Of a DNA stretch of 64,000 bases, positions 7,733 to 17,721 are shown piece by piece. Position numbers and translations under genes: made by a program. The notes under the pieces are model-generated. The model made no database searches and was not told where the DNA came from. It was given only the letters and a program-made list of their open reading frames with translations. Source of the DNA: Sphingobium sp. Its GTDB lineage: Bacteria > Pseudomonadota > Alphaproteobacteria > Sphingomonadales > Sphingomonadaceae. Each line of letters opens with the position of its first letter. Position 1 is the stretch's first letter. The stretch covers positions 1 to 64,000 of the forward strand of contig JAHFPV010000014.1 in the NCBI GenBank assembly GCA_023266575.1. Reading direction: 5' to 3'.

Positions 7733-9892
7733 TTAAATATCCAGTTCCAGCATCAACGTCGCAAAGGGGGGAATGGTAACATTGGCCCAGCCCTCCTCGT
7801 CCGCCGTCACCATGCCCATATTGCCCACATTGCTGCCGCCATAATCGGCCGCGTCGCTGTTCAATATCTCGCGCCAGCGCCCGCCCGACGGCAGCCGCAT
7901 CCGGTAGCCGTGCCGCAACACCGGCGTAAAATGGCTGATCACGACGATCGGCCGGACGCCGGGCGCGCGCCGCACCCAGGCAAAGATGGAGTCGGCTGCG
8001 GCATCGACCAGCACCCACTCAAACCCCTCCGGCTCGCAATCGCGCGCGTGCAGCGCCGGGCGGGAGCGATAGAGATGGTTGAGATCGCTCACCAACTGCT
8101 GCACGCCATGATGGGGCGCATGATCGACCAGATGCCAGTCGAGCGCGCGCTCCTCGCTCCATTCGCCGCGCTGGGCAAATTCCTGCCCCATGAACAACAG
8201 CTTCTTGCCGGGATAGCCCCACATCAGGCCATAATAGGCCCGCAACGTCGCGAATTTCTGCCAGTCGTCGCCCGGCATCTTGTGCAGCAGCGACGCCTTG
8301 CCATGCACCACCTCGTCATGGCTCAGCGCCAGCACGAAATTCTCGGTAAAGGCGTAGAGCAGCCCAAAGGTGATGTCGTCATGATGATGGCGACGATGCA
8401 CCGGGTCACGCTGCAAATAGCGCAGCGTGTCATGCATGAACCCCATATTCCATTTGAAGCCGAAACCCAGCCCGCCCGTATGCACCGGGCGTGACACGTC
8501 CGGCCAGCTGGTCGATTCCTCCGCTATCGTCATCACACCGCCATGGGTGCCGTAAAGGTCACTGTTCAGCTGCTGGAGGAAGGCCACCGCCTCCACATTC
8601 TCCCGCCCTCCATGGTCGTTGGGTACCCATTCGCCCGGTTGACGCGAATAATCGAGATAGAGCATCGATGCGACCGCATCGACCCGCAGCCCGTCGACAT
8701 GATAGCGCTCGGCCCAGAACAGCGCGTTGTTGACCAGATATTGCGACACTTCGCGCCGCCCGAAATTATAGATGGCGGTGTTCCAGTCGGGATGGAACCC
8801 CTTGCGCGGATCGGCATGTTCATAGAGCGCCGTGCCGTCAAAATAGGCCAGCCCATGCTCATCAGTCGGAAAATGCGCCGGCACCCAGTCGAGAATCACG
8901 CCGATCCCGGCCCGATGAGCCCCATCGACAAAGCGCGCAAAACCCGCCGGATCGCCAAAACGCGCGGTCGGCGCATAGAGGCCCAGAGTCTGATAGCCCC
9001 AGCTGGGATCATAGGGATATTCGCTGATCGGCAGAAATTCGATATGGGTAAAACCCATGCCAACAACATAAGGGATCAGCCGGTTGGCCATCTCGTCCCA
9101 ACTCAGAAAATCGCCGGACTCGTCCAGCTGCCATGACCCGGCATGGACTTCATAGATGGACACCGGCTCACGCCGGGCATCGGCCTTCTGCCAATGCTCC
9201 TTGTGCCGCGCGTCGCCCCATTTGTGGTCGAGCGGCGCAGCGACGATCGACGCGGTCGAGGGGCGCAATTCGGACTGGAAGGCGAAGGGATCGGCCTTGA
9301 GCGGCAGCACCACTCCGTCCGCGCCCATAATCTCATATTTATACGCGCTGCCCGGTCCGACATCGGGCAGGAAAATCTCCCACACGCCCGCATCCGCCCG
9401 GTGGCGCATCGGCGCGCGGCGGCCATCCCAGCGGTTGAAGTCGCCGACCACCGACACACGCTTGGCATTGGGCGCCCAGACCGCGAAATGCGTGCCGGTC
9501 GCCCCGTCATGGGTCATGACATGCGCGCCCAATTTGTCGAACAGGCGACCGTGCGATCCTTGGGCGAAATAATAATCGTCCATCGGCCCCAGCACCGGGC
9601 CGAACCCATAGGGGTCGATCATGACATGATCGCCGCCATCGCCATAATGGGCGACATAACGCAGCGGCTGGCGCTTGCGGATTCTTACCTTGCCGAAAAA
9701 CAGCCCGTCCGGGTGGATCGCCGCCAGTTCGCCGACCGGCTTGCCATCCAGCGTCTGGGCAGTAACCCCGACCGCTTCGGGCAATAAAACACAGGCGGTA
9801 AAACCGCTATCGGCCGGATGCACGCCAAGCGTGGCAAAGGGGTCGTCCTCGCGACCTTGTATCAGCCGGTCAATCTGCTCCGGCGTCAACAC
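7733..9892 (-). CDS. glgB: 1,4-alpha-glucan branching enzyme GlgB
   Basis: GH13 branching enzyme that cuts alpha-1,4 chains and re-attaches them as alpha-1,6 branches. The order is an N-terminal beta-sandwich, a CBM48 domain (about 130-215, FAVWAPNAKRVSVVGDFN), the catalytic barrel with nucleophile D405 (GLRVDAVASMLYLDY), acid/base E458 (MTIAEEST) and the H525-D526 pair (LALSHDEVVHGK), and a C-terminal beta domain. At 719 residues it matches the long, two-N-domain GlgB type. It starts with GTG behind a GAGGA ribosome binding site, 21 bp after the glgP stop, so it is the second gene of the glg operon. Confidence 0.96.
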   Translation of the reverse strand: MLTPEQIDRLIQGREDDPFATLGVHPADSGFTACVLLPEAVGVTAQTLDGKPVGELAAIHPDGLFFGKVRIRKRQPLRYVAHYGDGGDHVMIDPYGFGPVLGPMDDYYFAQGSHGRLFDKLGAHVMTHDGATGTHFAVWAPNAKRVSVVGDFNRWDGRRAPMRHRADAGVWEIFLPDVGPGSAYKYEIMGADGVVLPLKADPFAFQSELRPSTASIVAAPLDHKWGDARHKEHWQKADARREPVSIYEVHAGSWQLDESGDFLSWDEMANRLIPYVVGMGFTHIEFLPISEYPYDPSWGYQTLGLYAPTARFGDPAGFARFVDGAHRAGIGVILDWVPAHFPTDEHGLAYFDGTALYEHADPRKGFHPDWNTAIYNFGRREVSQYLVNNALFWAERYHVDGLRVDAVASMLYLDYSRQPGEWVPNDHGGRENVEAVAFLQQLNSDLYGTHGGVMTIAEESTSWPDVSRPVHTGGLGFGFKWNMGFMHDTLRYLQRDPVHRRHHHDDITFGLLYAFTENFVLALSHDEVVHGKASLLHKMPGDDWQKFATLRAYYGLMWGYPGKKLLFMGQEFAQRGEWSEERALDWHLVDHAPHHGVQQLVSDLNHLYRSRPALHARDCEPEGFEWVLVDAAADSIFAWVRRAPGVRPIVVISHFTPVLRHGYRMRLPSGGRWREILNSDAADYGGSNVGNMGMVTADEEGWANVTIPPFATLMLELDI

Positions 9893-9913
9893 CGCTCTAT
9901 CCTCGCATCCAGA

Positions 9914-12382
9914 TCATGGCTTTATCTTCCAGATGTCGGTCGCATATTCGCGGATGGTCCGGTCTGACGAGAACCAGCCCATCCGGGCGACATTATGGAT
10001 AGCCTTCTTCGCCCACAAAGCGCCATCCGTCCAGAGCGCATCGACATTGCGCTGCGCGGCGGAATAGCTGTCGAAATCGGCCGCCAGCATGAACCAGTCA
10101 TGCTCATAGATGCCCTGGATCAACCCCTTGTAGCGATCCGGGTCGTCGGGCGAAAATACCCCGCTGGCAATCGCGTCGAGCGCCTGCGACAATTCGCGGC
10201 TCTGGCCGATCACCTCGCCCGGATTATAGCCATTGGCGCGGCGCTCATTCACTTCCTGCGCGGTCAGGCCGAAGATGATGATATTCTCTTCCCCCACATG
10301 ATCGCGCATCTCGACATTGGCGCCGTCCAGCGTGCCGATGGTCAGCGCGCCATTTACCGCAAACTTCATGTTGCCGGTGCCGGACGCTTCCATGCCCGCG
10401 GTCGAAATCTGTTCGGACAGGTCAGCTGCCGGGATCATCACTTCGGCCATCGACACGTTATAGTTGGGCACGAATTGCAATTTCAGCAGCCCCTGTACCG
10501 CCGGATCATGATTGACCGCACGCGCCACATCGCCCGCCAGCTTGATGATCAGCTTGGCGTTATGATAGCTCGACGCCGCCTTGCCGCCGAACAATTTGAC
10601 CCGCGGCACCCAGTCCTTTTCCGGGTGCGACCGGATCTGGTCATAGAGCGACACCGCCTCGACGATGTTGAGCAATTGCCTTTTATATTCGTGGATGCGC
10701 TTGATCTGGATGTCGAACATCGCGCCCGGATCGATCCGCGCGTTGACCTTCTGCCGCAGGATATTGGACAGCGCTTCCTTGTTCGCCCGCTTCACGGCCA
10801 GGAATTTCTCCTGAAACGCGCTGTCGTCGGCAAAGGGATCAAGGTCGCGCAGCGCTTCGGGATCATCCATGAACCGGTCGCCGATCGCCTCGCGGATCAG
10901 CGCGAACAGCCCCGGATTGCACTGCATCAGCCAGCGGCGGAAGGTGACGCCATTGGTCTTGTTGTTGATCCGCGTGGGATAAAGATTGTGCAGGTCGGCA
11001 AAGACCGTGACCTTCATCAGATCGGTATGCAACGCCGACACGCCATTGACGCTGTGCGATCCGGCAAAGGCCAGATTGCCCATCCGCACCCGCCGGTCGC
11101 CGCCCTCGTCAATCAGCGAGATCGCGCCGATCGCATGGTCGTCAAACTGACCGGACTTGCGCGCTTCGGCAAGCAAGCGACTGTTGACCGCATAGACGAT
11201 CTGCATATGCCGGGGCAGCAACCGCTCGAACAGAGGAACGGGCCAGCTTTCCAGCGCTTCAGGCAGCAAAGTGTGGTTGGTGTAGCTGAAGGTGCGCCGG
11301 GTAATGTCCCACGCCTCGCCAAAGTCCAGCCCATGATCGTCGAGCAGGATGCGCATCAGCTCCGCCACCGCCACCGCCGGATGGGTGTCGTTCAGCTGGA
11401 TCGCCGCTTTGTCCGGCAAAGTCACGATGCTGCCGAAATATTGGATGTGCCGCCGGACGATGTCCTGCAAGGACGCGGAGGAGAAGAAATATTCCTGCCG
11501 CAGCCGCAATTCCTGCCCCGCCGCCGAACTGTCGGCGGGATAGAGAACACGGGTCAGCGATTCTGCACGATTGCTTTCGGCCAACGCGCCCAGATGATCG
11601 CCCGCGTTGAATTTGGCGAGCAGGATCGGGTCGATCGGCTGCGCCTGCCACAGGCGCAGCGTATTGACCCGCTTGCCGCGCCAACCCGCAATCGGCGTGT
11701 CATAGGGGGTCGCGATCACCCGCTCGGATGGACGCCAGTGCATCTGGTTCGGCCCGACATCCTCGCCCTCCGCCGGATCGACCCGCCCGCCAAAGCCGAC
11801 CTCATAACTGGCCTCGCGCCGTTCAAACTCCCACGGATTGCCGTGCGCCAGCCAGGTTTCGGGCAGCTCCACCTGCCAGCCATCCGAAATTTCCTGGCGG
11901 AACATGCCGTTCACATAGCGGATACCATAGCCATAGGCCGGCACGTCGGTCGTCGCCATGCTCTCCATGAAGCAGGCGGCCAGACGGCCAAGCCCGCCAT
12001 TGCCCAGCGCTGCATCCGGCTCCAGCGCCGCGATAATGTCGATATCGACGCCGAGCGAAGCCAGCGCGGCCTGCATGTCGTCCAGCATTTCCATGTTGGA
12101 CGCGGCATCGCGCATCAGCCGGCCGATCAGGAATTCCAGGGACAGATAATAGACCCGCCGCCCTTCTTCCTCATAGGTTTTCTGGGTCGATGTGATCCAG
12201 GCGTCGATCACCCGGTCACGGATCGAGAGAATGACGGCGTGCAGCCAGTCATGCGGCTTGGCCGCGGCCGCATTTTTGCCGATGCGATAGGTCAGCCGCT
12301 CGACAATCTCATGGGCCAGCACTTCGGGGTCAACCCGGCGCGGCGCGGGGATGGGAAGTTTGGTCTGGCCCTTGAGGTTCAT
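9914..12382 (-). CDS. glgP: Glycogen phosphorylase GlgP
   Basis: Pyridoxal-phosphate enzyme (GT35) that releases glucose-1-phosphate from glycogen chain ends by phosphorolysis. The C-terminal third carries the cofactor lysine in the signature EASGTGNMKFAVNGALTIG, followed by TLDGANVEM. The N-terminal half has GNGGLGRLAACFMESMAT, typical of the maltodextrin/glycogen phosphorylase family. Its 822 residues are the standard length. A good ribosome binding site (AGGGGGA) precedes the ATG. It is the first gene of the five-gene glg operon, so the operon promoter should lie in 12383-12467 or further upstream; I recognise no clear promoter motif there. Placing the breakdown gene first with the synthesis genes suggests joint expression. 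Confidence 0.96.
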   Translation of the reverse strand: MNLKGQTKLPIPAPRRVDPEVLAHEIVERLTYRIGKNAAAAKPHDWLHAVILSIRDRVIDAWITSTQKTYEEEGRRVYYLSLEFLIGRLMRDAASNMEMLDDMQAALASLGVDIDIIAALEPDAALGNGGLGRLAACFMESMATTDVPAYGYGIRYVNGMFRQEISDGWQVELPETWLAHGNPWEFERREASYEVGFGGRVDPAEGEDVGPNQMHWRPSERVIATPYDTPIAGWRGKRVNTLRLWQAQPIDPILLAKFNAGDHLGALAESNRAESLTRVLYPADSSAAGQELRLRQEYFFSSASLQDIVRRHIQYFGSIVTLPDKAAIQLNDTHPAVAVAELMRILLDDHGLDFGEAWDITRRTFSYTNHTLLPEALESWPVPLFERLLPRHMQIVYAVNSRLLAEARKSGQFDDHAIGAISLIDEGGDRRVRMGNLAFAGSHSVNGVSALHTDLMKVTVFADLHNLYPTRINNKTNGVTFRRWLMQCNPGLFALIREAIGDRFMDDPEALRDLDPFADDSAFQEKFLAVKRANKEALSNILRQKVNARIDPGAMFDIQIKRIHEYKRQLLNIVEAVSLYDQIRSHPEKDWVPRVKLFGGKAASSYHNAKLIIKLAGDVARAVNHDPAVQGLLKLQFVPNYNVSMAEVMIPAADLSEQISTAGMEASGTGNMKFAVNGALTIGTLDGANVEMRDHVGEENIIIFGLTAQEVNERRANGYNPGEVIGQSRELSQALDAIASGVFSPDDPDRYKGLIQGIYEHDWFMLAADFDSYSAAQRNVDALWTDGALWAKKAIHNVARMGWFSSDRTIREYATDIWKIKP

Positions 12383-12467
12383 GCGGCTGGTCCCCCTATT
12401 CTGTCAGGGCGATGATGGCACAGCGTCCCGGCCCAAGCCAAAGGGTTTTTGCAGCGCAGCAAAAAAA

Positions 12468-13676
12468 TCAGCGCACATCGCTACCCCGACGCTCGACAAT
12501 CGAATCCCGCACACCGGCGCGCAGTTCGGCCCGCACCGGATAGGCGCTGGAAGGCAGCAATTGTGTCATGAAAATGCCGATCAGCCGCTCGATCGGGTCG
12601 ATCCAGAAATAGGTCGAAAACACCCCGCCCCAATAATATTCGCGGCTTTCAAGGTTCATCGCAAAGCCCAGGCCAAAGCCCACGCCCTCATAGTCGGCCT
12701 CGCTGAACATGCCGGTCGAGTGGCGGGCCAGATCGCCCCCGCCCGGCAGATGATTGTCCCGCATCATCGCCACCGTTTCGGGCCGCAACAGTTGCGCGCC
12801 GTCCAGCTCTCCGCCGCGCAGCAACATGCGGGCGAAGCGATGATAATCGGCCACGCTCGACACCAGCCCGCCCCCGCCCGACAGGAACCGCCCCTGCCGC
12901 CGCCAGCCGCTGCGCGCGCCCAGATCAGCGATGACACGCTGCCCATCCTCATCCAGCCGCCAGGCGTCGGTCATCCGATCGACCTGATCGTCGCGCACGA
13001 CGAAGGCGGTGTCGGTCATGCCCAGCGGATCAAAGATGCGGGTGCGGAAAAAAGCGTCGAGGTCCATCCCGCTCAGCCGCTCAACCACCACGCCCAGCAC
13101 ATCGGTCGACACCGAATAGTTCCACCGCGCTTCGGGCGAAAATTCCAGCGGCAGCCGGGCAAGATCGGCGATGAACGCATCCGACGTACGCTTCTGCTGA
13201 AATTCGTCCAGTCCCAGCAACCGGTATCGCGCATCAATCGGTGTCTGGCGCTGCAACCCGTAGGTCAGCCCGGACGTATGGCGCAGCAGGTCGATCATCC
13301 GCATCGCCTGCTTCACCCGCGCCCGATTGCCCCGCCCGACGCGCAAATCGGCAAATTCGGGGATGACGTCGGCCACCGGCGTATCGAGCGCGACCTTGCC
13401 CGCCTCCACCAGCATCATGAAGGCAACCGAGGTGACCGGCTTGGTCATCGACGCGATGCGAAACAGCGCATCGTCGCGCAATGGCTCGCCACTCGCCCGC
13501 GCCGCACCGCGCGCCATCGACAGCAAAGGCTGCTCATCGCGCGATACCAGCAATTGCATATGCGCCAGCTTGCCCGACGCCAGATAGGTCCGGTCCAGAT
13601 GGCCGATCAACGCATCCAGCCGATCCGGGTCCATCCCCGCCGCCCGCGCCGCCGCCCTGTCCACGCCATCCGTCAT
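12468..13676 (-). CDS. Serine hydrolase of the beta-lactamase/family VIII esterase fold
   Basis: Class C beta-lactamase-like serine hydrolase, more like family VIII esterases and 1,4-butanediol diacrylate esterases than true antibiotic-degrading enzymes. The catalytic S-x-x-K is SMTK with S76 and K79; the second motif is Y187 in YSVS, where a typical lactamase has Y-x-N. A C-terminal WGGVFSTYFWIDP replaces the lactamase KTG motif, as in esterases. No signal peptide is visible, so it is probably cytoplasmic, another argument against a lactamase role. It is 402 residues long. It lies 85 bp upstream of glgP on the same strand and is divergent from the sigma-factor gene. Whether it shares the glg promoter is unclear. 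Confidence 0.82.
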   Translation of the reverse strand: MTDGVDRAAARAAGMDPDRLDALIGHLDRTYLASGKLAHMQLLVSRDEQPLLSMARGAARASGEPLRDDALFRIASMTKPVTSVAFMMLVEAGKVALDTPVADVIPEFADLRVGRGNRARVKQAMRMIDLLRHTSGLTYGLQRQTPIDARYRLLGLDEFQQKRTSDAFIADLARLPLEFSPEARWNYSVSTDVLGVVVERLSGMDLDAFFRTRIFDPLGMTDTAFVVRDDQVDRMTDAWRLDEDGQRVIADLGARSGWRRQGRFLSGGGGLVSSVADYHRFARMLLRGGELDGAQLLRPETVAMMRDNHLPGGGDLARHSTGMFSEADYEGVGFGLGFAMNLESREYYWGGVFSTYFWIDPIERLIGIFMTQLLPSSAYPVRAELRAGVRDSIVERRGSDVR

Positions 13677-13816
13677 GCCGTCATGCTCCGATCACCCTCT
13701 ACGTGCAGCGCTAATGCAGCAACGCGACCGCGTAAACAGCTTGGGCGTTGCCAAGACCCCGCCCGGCCATCTATGGCAACCCGCCAAGAACTGCCCCGCA
13801 TTGGACATAGACAGGC

Positions 13817-14329
13817 ATGGCCACCGGCCTTTCCGAACTTTTCATGGCAAACCGCGCCGCCCTGCTGCGTTTCCTGCGTGCGCGCGGTGCGGGGGAGAAT
13901 GCGGAGGATATGATCCAGGACATGTGGATGAAGCTGGAGGCCAAGGATATCGGCCCGGTCGCCGATCCGCTGCCCTATCTTTATCGCATGGCCAATAATC
14001 TGATGCTGGACCGCTACCGATCCGCCACCCGGCGCGAACGGCGCGAACAGGATTGGGCAGAAGGGGCAGGCGGCGTGATGGCGGACCCCGCCGATGACAT
14101 GCCGGTCGACGAACGGCTGATCCTCAACCAGACGCTCGACGAGGCGCGCGAGGTGCTGCGCGCGCTTGGCCCACGCGTCGAGCTGGTGTTCCGCCGCTTC
14201 CGTATCGAAGGCGTCGGGCAACGCGCCATCGCCGACGAACTGGGGGTCAGCCTGACCACGGTGGAGAAGGATCTGCAAAAGGCCTATCGTGTGATGATCG
14301 CGCTCAAGCAGAAAATGGATACGGCATGA
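13817..14329 (+). CDS. ECF RNA polymerase sigma factor, FecI type
   Basis: Alternative sigma factor of the extracytoplasmic-function group. Region 2 is visible around residues 10-70 (LLRFLRARGAGENAEDMIQDMWMKL, read in segments, then DPLPYLYRMANNLMLDRYR), and region 4 with its helix-turn-helix at 115-160 (RRFRIEGVGQRAIADELGV). At 170 residues it is the usual FecI length. The next genes encode a FecR-like anti-sigma and a receptor with an STN signalling domain, so the expected circuit is ligand, receptor, FecR, sigma factor, then transcription of the receptor. The 140-bp gap to the divergent hydrolase gene should contain its promoter, but I see no confident motif. Confidence 0.92.
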   Translation: MATGLSELFMANRAALLRFLRARGAGENAEDMIQDMWMKLEAKDIGPVADPLPYLYRMANNLMLDRYRSATRRERREQDWAEGAGGVMADPADDMPVDERLILNQTLDEAREVLRALGPRVELVFRRFRIEGVGQRAIADELGVSLTTVEKDLQKAYRVMIALKQKMDTA

Positions 14330-14366
14330 GCGGGTCGGCGGCGTCAGTCTCTGTAAGGGGCAAAAA

Positions 14367-15314
14367 ATGAACAGGGCTGGAGCCATGATGCAAGAGGAAG
14401 CGCTCGGATGGGTTATCCGCACGCGCGATCCCGACTTTGTCGACTGGGAGGCCTTCACCCTGTGGCTGGAGGGCGACCCGGCGCGTGCCGACGCCTATGA
14501 CGCGCTGATGGCAGCCGACACCGAGCTGGACATGATCATTCCGCCCGAACCCGTCGCCATGCCGGTCGCGGCCAATGATCCGGGGCAGCCGCAACGCTGG
14601 ACATGGCGCTGGGTCGGCGGCGGCGCGATTGCGGCGGCGCTGGTCGCGGCGGTTTCGATCGGCATGATGAACCGGGCGGACATCTACACCGTCACCACCC
14701 GCCCCGGCGAAACGCAGACCATCGCGCTGAAGGATGGCACAAGGATCGACGTCAATGGCGGCACAACGCTGCGGCTCGACCGCAACGACACCCGCTTTGC
14801 CGCGCTCGACAGCGGCGAAGCGGCCTTCACCGTTCGCCATGACGAGGCCAACCCGTTCCGCGTGACCGTGGGCGACGCCGTGTTCGAGGATGCGGGCACG
14901 GTGTTCAACATCGTCCACAGCGGCGGCGCGACCCGGATTGGCGTGTCCGAGGGCAAGGTGATCTACAACCCGGAGGCGCAAGCGATCAGCCTGCCCGCCG
15001 GACGGGCGCTGGCCGATGATGCGCAGGGCTTACGGGTGATGGATGTCGCCCCAGCGGCGGTTGCCAGCTGGCGGCAGGGACGGCTGGTCTATGCCAATGC
15101 TGCGGTCAGCGAGATCAGCGAAGATATTGGCCGGTCGCTCGGCGTAAAGCTGACCGCCACGCCCGGCGCACAGGCGATGCGCTTCACCGGCACGATCCGG
15201 CTGGACAAGGACCCGGCGCGCTTCTTTGCAGGCGCTGCCCCGCTGATGGGGCTGCGCGCGATACGCACCGGCGACAGCTGGGTGCTGAAGGAAGGGAATG
15301 GGCCGCAAAGCTGA
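14367..15314 (+). CDS. FecR-family transmembrane anti-sigma regulator
   Basis: Inner-membrane regulator that holds the partner sigma factor and relays a periplasmic signal. The cytoplasmic N-terminus has the FecR N-domain (EEALGWVIRTRDPDFVDWEAF, WLEGDPARADAYD), one membrane segment lies near residues 88-108 (GGAIAAALVAAVSIGMM), and the periplasmic FecR domain follows (ETQTIALKDGTRIDVNGGT; FRVTVGDAVFEDAGTVFNI). The C-terminal ~70 residues form an STN-like module. At 315 residues it is normal in size. It starts 37 bp after the sigma gene, and its end overlaps the receptor gene by 17 bp, so the three genes form one operon. Confidence 0.92.
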   Translation: MNRAGAMMQEEALGWVIRTRDPDFVDWEAFTLWLEGDPARADAYDALMAADTELDMIIPPEPVAMPVAANDPGQPQRWTWRWVGGGAIAAALVAAVSIGMMNRADIYTVTTRPGETQTIALKDGTRIDVNGGTTLRLDRNDTRFAALDSGEAAFTVRHDEANPFRVTVGDAVFEDAGTVFNIVHSGGATRIGVSEGKVIYNPEAQAISLPAGRALADDAQGLRVMDVAPAAVASWRQGRLVYANAAVSEISEDIGRSLGVKLTATPGAQAMRFTGTIRLDKDPARFFAGAAPLMGLRAIRTGDSWVLKEGNGPQS

Positions 15315-17721
15315 CCTCCTGATCGTCACCGCCCTGGCAATCGCAACGCCCGCACAAGCGGCGGAAAGACAGGCTATCAGCATCGCCCCCGCACGGCTGG
15401 GCGAGGCCGTGGTGGCGCTTGGCCGCCAAACCGGCGTCAGCATCGGCATGTCGGACCAGTCGCTGGCCGGGATAGCGACCCCAGCCGTTACGGGGCGCCT
15501 GTCGGTGGAAGCGGCTCTTAAGCGACTTTTGAAGGGCAGCGGCGCGACCGCCCGGCGGATCGACGCCACCACCTGGCGCATCGTCCGCGCCCGATCCGCC
15601 CCGCGCCCCAGCGCGCCTGCTCCAATCGCGGCGGCACCTCTGGCCGATCAACCCGCAGCCGAAATCATCGTCACCGCCTCCAAGCGCGACACGCCTTTGC
15701 TCCGCTATGCCGGCATGGTCGAAGCGCTCGACACCAACCTCTTTTCCAGCGGCGAGGCTTCGGGCGGCACCGCAACGCTGCTGGCGCGGGTCGCGAGCCT
15801 CAGCTCCACCCATGCAGGCGCAGGCCGCAACAAGCTGTTCATCCGCGCCATCGCCGATTCCGGCGTCGCCGGGCCGACCCAGGCGACCACCGGCCAATAT
15901 CTGGGCGACATGCGGCTCAATTATGCGGCGCCCGACCCGGACCTTAAACTCTATGACGTAGGCCGGGTCGAGATATTGGAGGGGCCGCAGGGGACGCTCT
16001 ATGGCGCGGGATCGCTTGGCGGGATCATCCGCATCATGCCCAACGCCCCCAATCTCGGCGAATTTGGCGGGCAAGTGTCGGCGGGCCTCTCCGCCACCCA
16101 GCATGGCAACCCCGGCGGCGACCTGTCCGCCACGCTGAATGTGCCGATCGTCGCGGAAAAGATTGCACTGCGGGTCGTTGGCTATGGCGTGCAGGAGGGC
16201 GGCTATATCGACGATGTCAGCCGCGACCTGAACGACGTCAACCGCACCCGCACCTATGGCGGGCGCGCCGCTCTGCGCTTCGCCCCGGACGAAAACTGGA
16301 CCATCGACCTGAATGGCGTGTACCAGCATATCGATGGTCGGGACGCCCAATATGCGACCCAGTCGCTCGACCGGCTCCAGCGCGCCTCCAGTGTCGCCCA
16401 ACCCTATTTTTCCGACTATCTGCTCGGCAGCATCAGGATAGAGCGTCAGTGGGATACGCTACGCTTCGTGTCCTCGACCGGCTTTGTCCATAACGAGCTG
16501 GCCGAAAGCTATGACGCCACCCAGCCGGACGGCCCCAGCGCGCTGTTCCGTCAGCGCAATGATGTCGATATCTTTTCGACCGAAAACCGGCTGGTGCGGG
16601 ATATCGACAATGGCCTGGGCTGGATATTGGGCGCGTCCTACCTGCAAAGCCAGTCAAGGATACGCCGCTCGCTGACCTCCTACGGCACCGCGCCGGTCCA
16701 GTCGCAGGTCATCCCCGGCGTGCCGATGTTCGGCGGCGGGATGCCCGCGACGGCGACCGGGGTGCGCAACAGCGTCAAGGAAGCGACTCTGTTCGGCGAA
16801 GCCTCGTTCGAGCCGGTCAAAGGCCTGATCGCCACGGTCGGCGGACGGCTGACCAACAGCCGCCTGTCGGGCGAGGCGCTCGATCCGATTTCGGCCCTGT
16901 CCTCGGCGGATCTCGCCCGCGCCGAAGCGCAGGCGGATCGCAGCGAAACCATCTTCCTCCCCTCCTTCGCGCTGCTGACCGACGCGATCCCCGACGTCAC
17001 CCTCTACGCCCGCTATCAACAGGGCTTCCGGCCCGGCGGGCTGGCGGTGGACGACCAGCGGGTCCGCCGGTTCCAGAATGATCGTGCCTCGACCGTGGAG
17101 ATCGGCTTTCGCAAGGGCGTGCCGGGGCGCGACGCGATCGCGATCAGCGGCAACCTGGCCTATACCGACTGGCGCAACATTCAGGCCGACGTGACCGACC
17201 GGATCGGCCTGCCCACCACAGCCAATATTGGCGACGGGCGCATCTATACGGTTGAGGGGCGGATCGTCGTGCGCCCGGTGCCGCGCCTGACGCTGGATGG
17301 CAGCATCATCTATAATGACAGCCGCCTGACCCAGCCCGCGCAATTCCTGCGCGCGCTCTCCTACGAAGGGCGGTCGCTCACCCTGCCCAATGTCGCCAAT
17401 CTGGGCGGGCGGCTGGCGTTCGATTATCGTGCGCCGATGGGCGATGCGATGGCCCTGCATCTGTCCGGTTCGGCCCGCTATGTCGGCAAGTCGCAACTGG
17501 GCGTCGGTCCGATATTGGGGCGGACCCAGGGCGATTATGTCGACACCAGCCTGTCCGCCAGCGTGACGCGCGGTCCCGTGCAGATGTCGCTTTCGCTCAC
17601 CAACCTGCTCGACAGCGACGGCAACCGCTTCTCGCTCGGTACGCCCTTCGACCTGCGTACCGACTACTACACCCCATTGCGGCCCCGTACCGTGCGGATC
17701 GGCATCGACTTCGCTTTCTGA
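15298..17721 (+). CDS. TonB-dependent outer-membrane receptor with STN signalling domain
   Basis: Outer-membrane beta-barrel receptor that imports a ligand with TonB energy and signals to FecR. A signal peptide (residues 1-21, ending PAQA) precedes an STN domain (about 24-98, QAISIAPARLGEAVVALGRQ). The plug begins near AEIIVTASKRD (about 120), and VEILEGPQGTLYGAGSLGG is the conserved plug motif. The barrel fills the rest and ends in RTVRIGIDFAF with a terminal phenylalanine, the usual outer-membrane sorting signal. It is 807 residues. The start lies inside the end of the fecR-like gene. The presence of STN makes it a transducer, so it probably controls its own operon. The ligand (siderophore, glycan or other) cannot be read from sequence. 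Confidence 0.93.
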   Translation: MGRKADLLIVTALAIATPAQAAERQAISIAPARLGEAVVALGRQTGVSIGMSDQSLAGIATPAVTGRLSVEAALKRLLKGSGATARRIDATTWRIVRARSAPRPSAPAPIAAAPLADQPAAEIIVTASKRDTPLLRYAGMVEALDTNLFSSGEASGGTATLLARVASLSSTHAGAGRNKLFIRAIADSGVAGPTQATTGQYLGDMRLNYAAPDPDLKLYDVGRVEILEGPQGTLYGAGSLGGIIRIMPNAPNLGEFGGQVSAGLSATQHGNPGGDLSATLNVPIVAEKIALRVVGYGVQEGGYIDDVSRDLNDVNRTRTYGGRAALRFAPDENWTIDLNGVYQHIDGRDAQYATQSLDRLQRASSVAQPYFSDYLLGSIRIERQWDTLRFVSSTGFVHNELAESYDATQPDGPSALFRQRNDVDIFSTENRLVRDIDNGLGWILGASYLQSQSRIRRSLTSYGTAPVQSQVIPGVPMFGGGMPATATGVRNSVKEATLFGEASFEPVKGLIATVGGRLTNSRLSGEALDPISALSSADLARAEAQADRSETIFLPSFALLTDAIPDVTLYARYQQGFRPGGLAVDDQRVRRFQNDRASTVEIGFRKGVPGRDAIAISGNLAYTDWRNIQADVTDRIGLPTTANIGDGRIYTVEGRIVVRPVPRLTLDGSIIYNDSRLTQPAQFLRALSYEGRSLTLPNVANLGGRLAFDYRAPMGDAMALHLSGSARYVGKSQLGVGPILGRTQGDYVDTSLSASVTRGPVQMSLSLTNLLDSDGNRFSLGTPFDLRTDYYTPLRPRTVRIGIDFAF

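Noticed and set aside
9995-12415. An 806-codon frame antisense to glgP
   Set aside because: Same composition pattern as other antisense shadows; glgP has all conserved motifs on the minus strand.
12443-12468. TTTTTGC-AGCGCA-GCAAAAA hairpin as a terminator between the serine hydrolase gene and glgP
   Set aside because: The stem is mostly A-T and partly overlaps the end of the hydrolase gene; it could be weak, but the evidence is too thin to list it as a terminator.
13817-17721. A lasso-peptide locus, since such clusters can include FecI, FecR and a TonB receptor
   Set aside because: No precursor, cyclase, B-protein or isopeptidase gene is present around the receptor.
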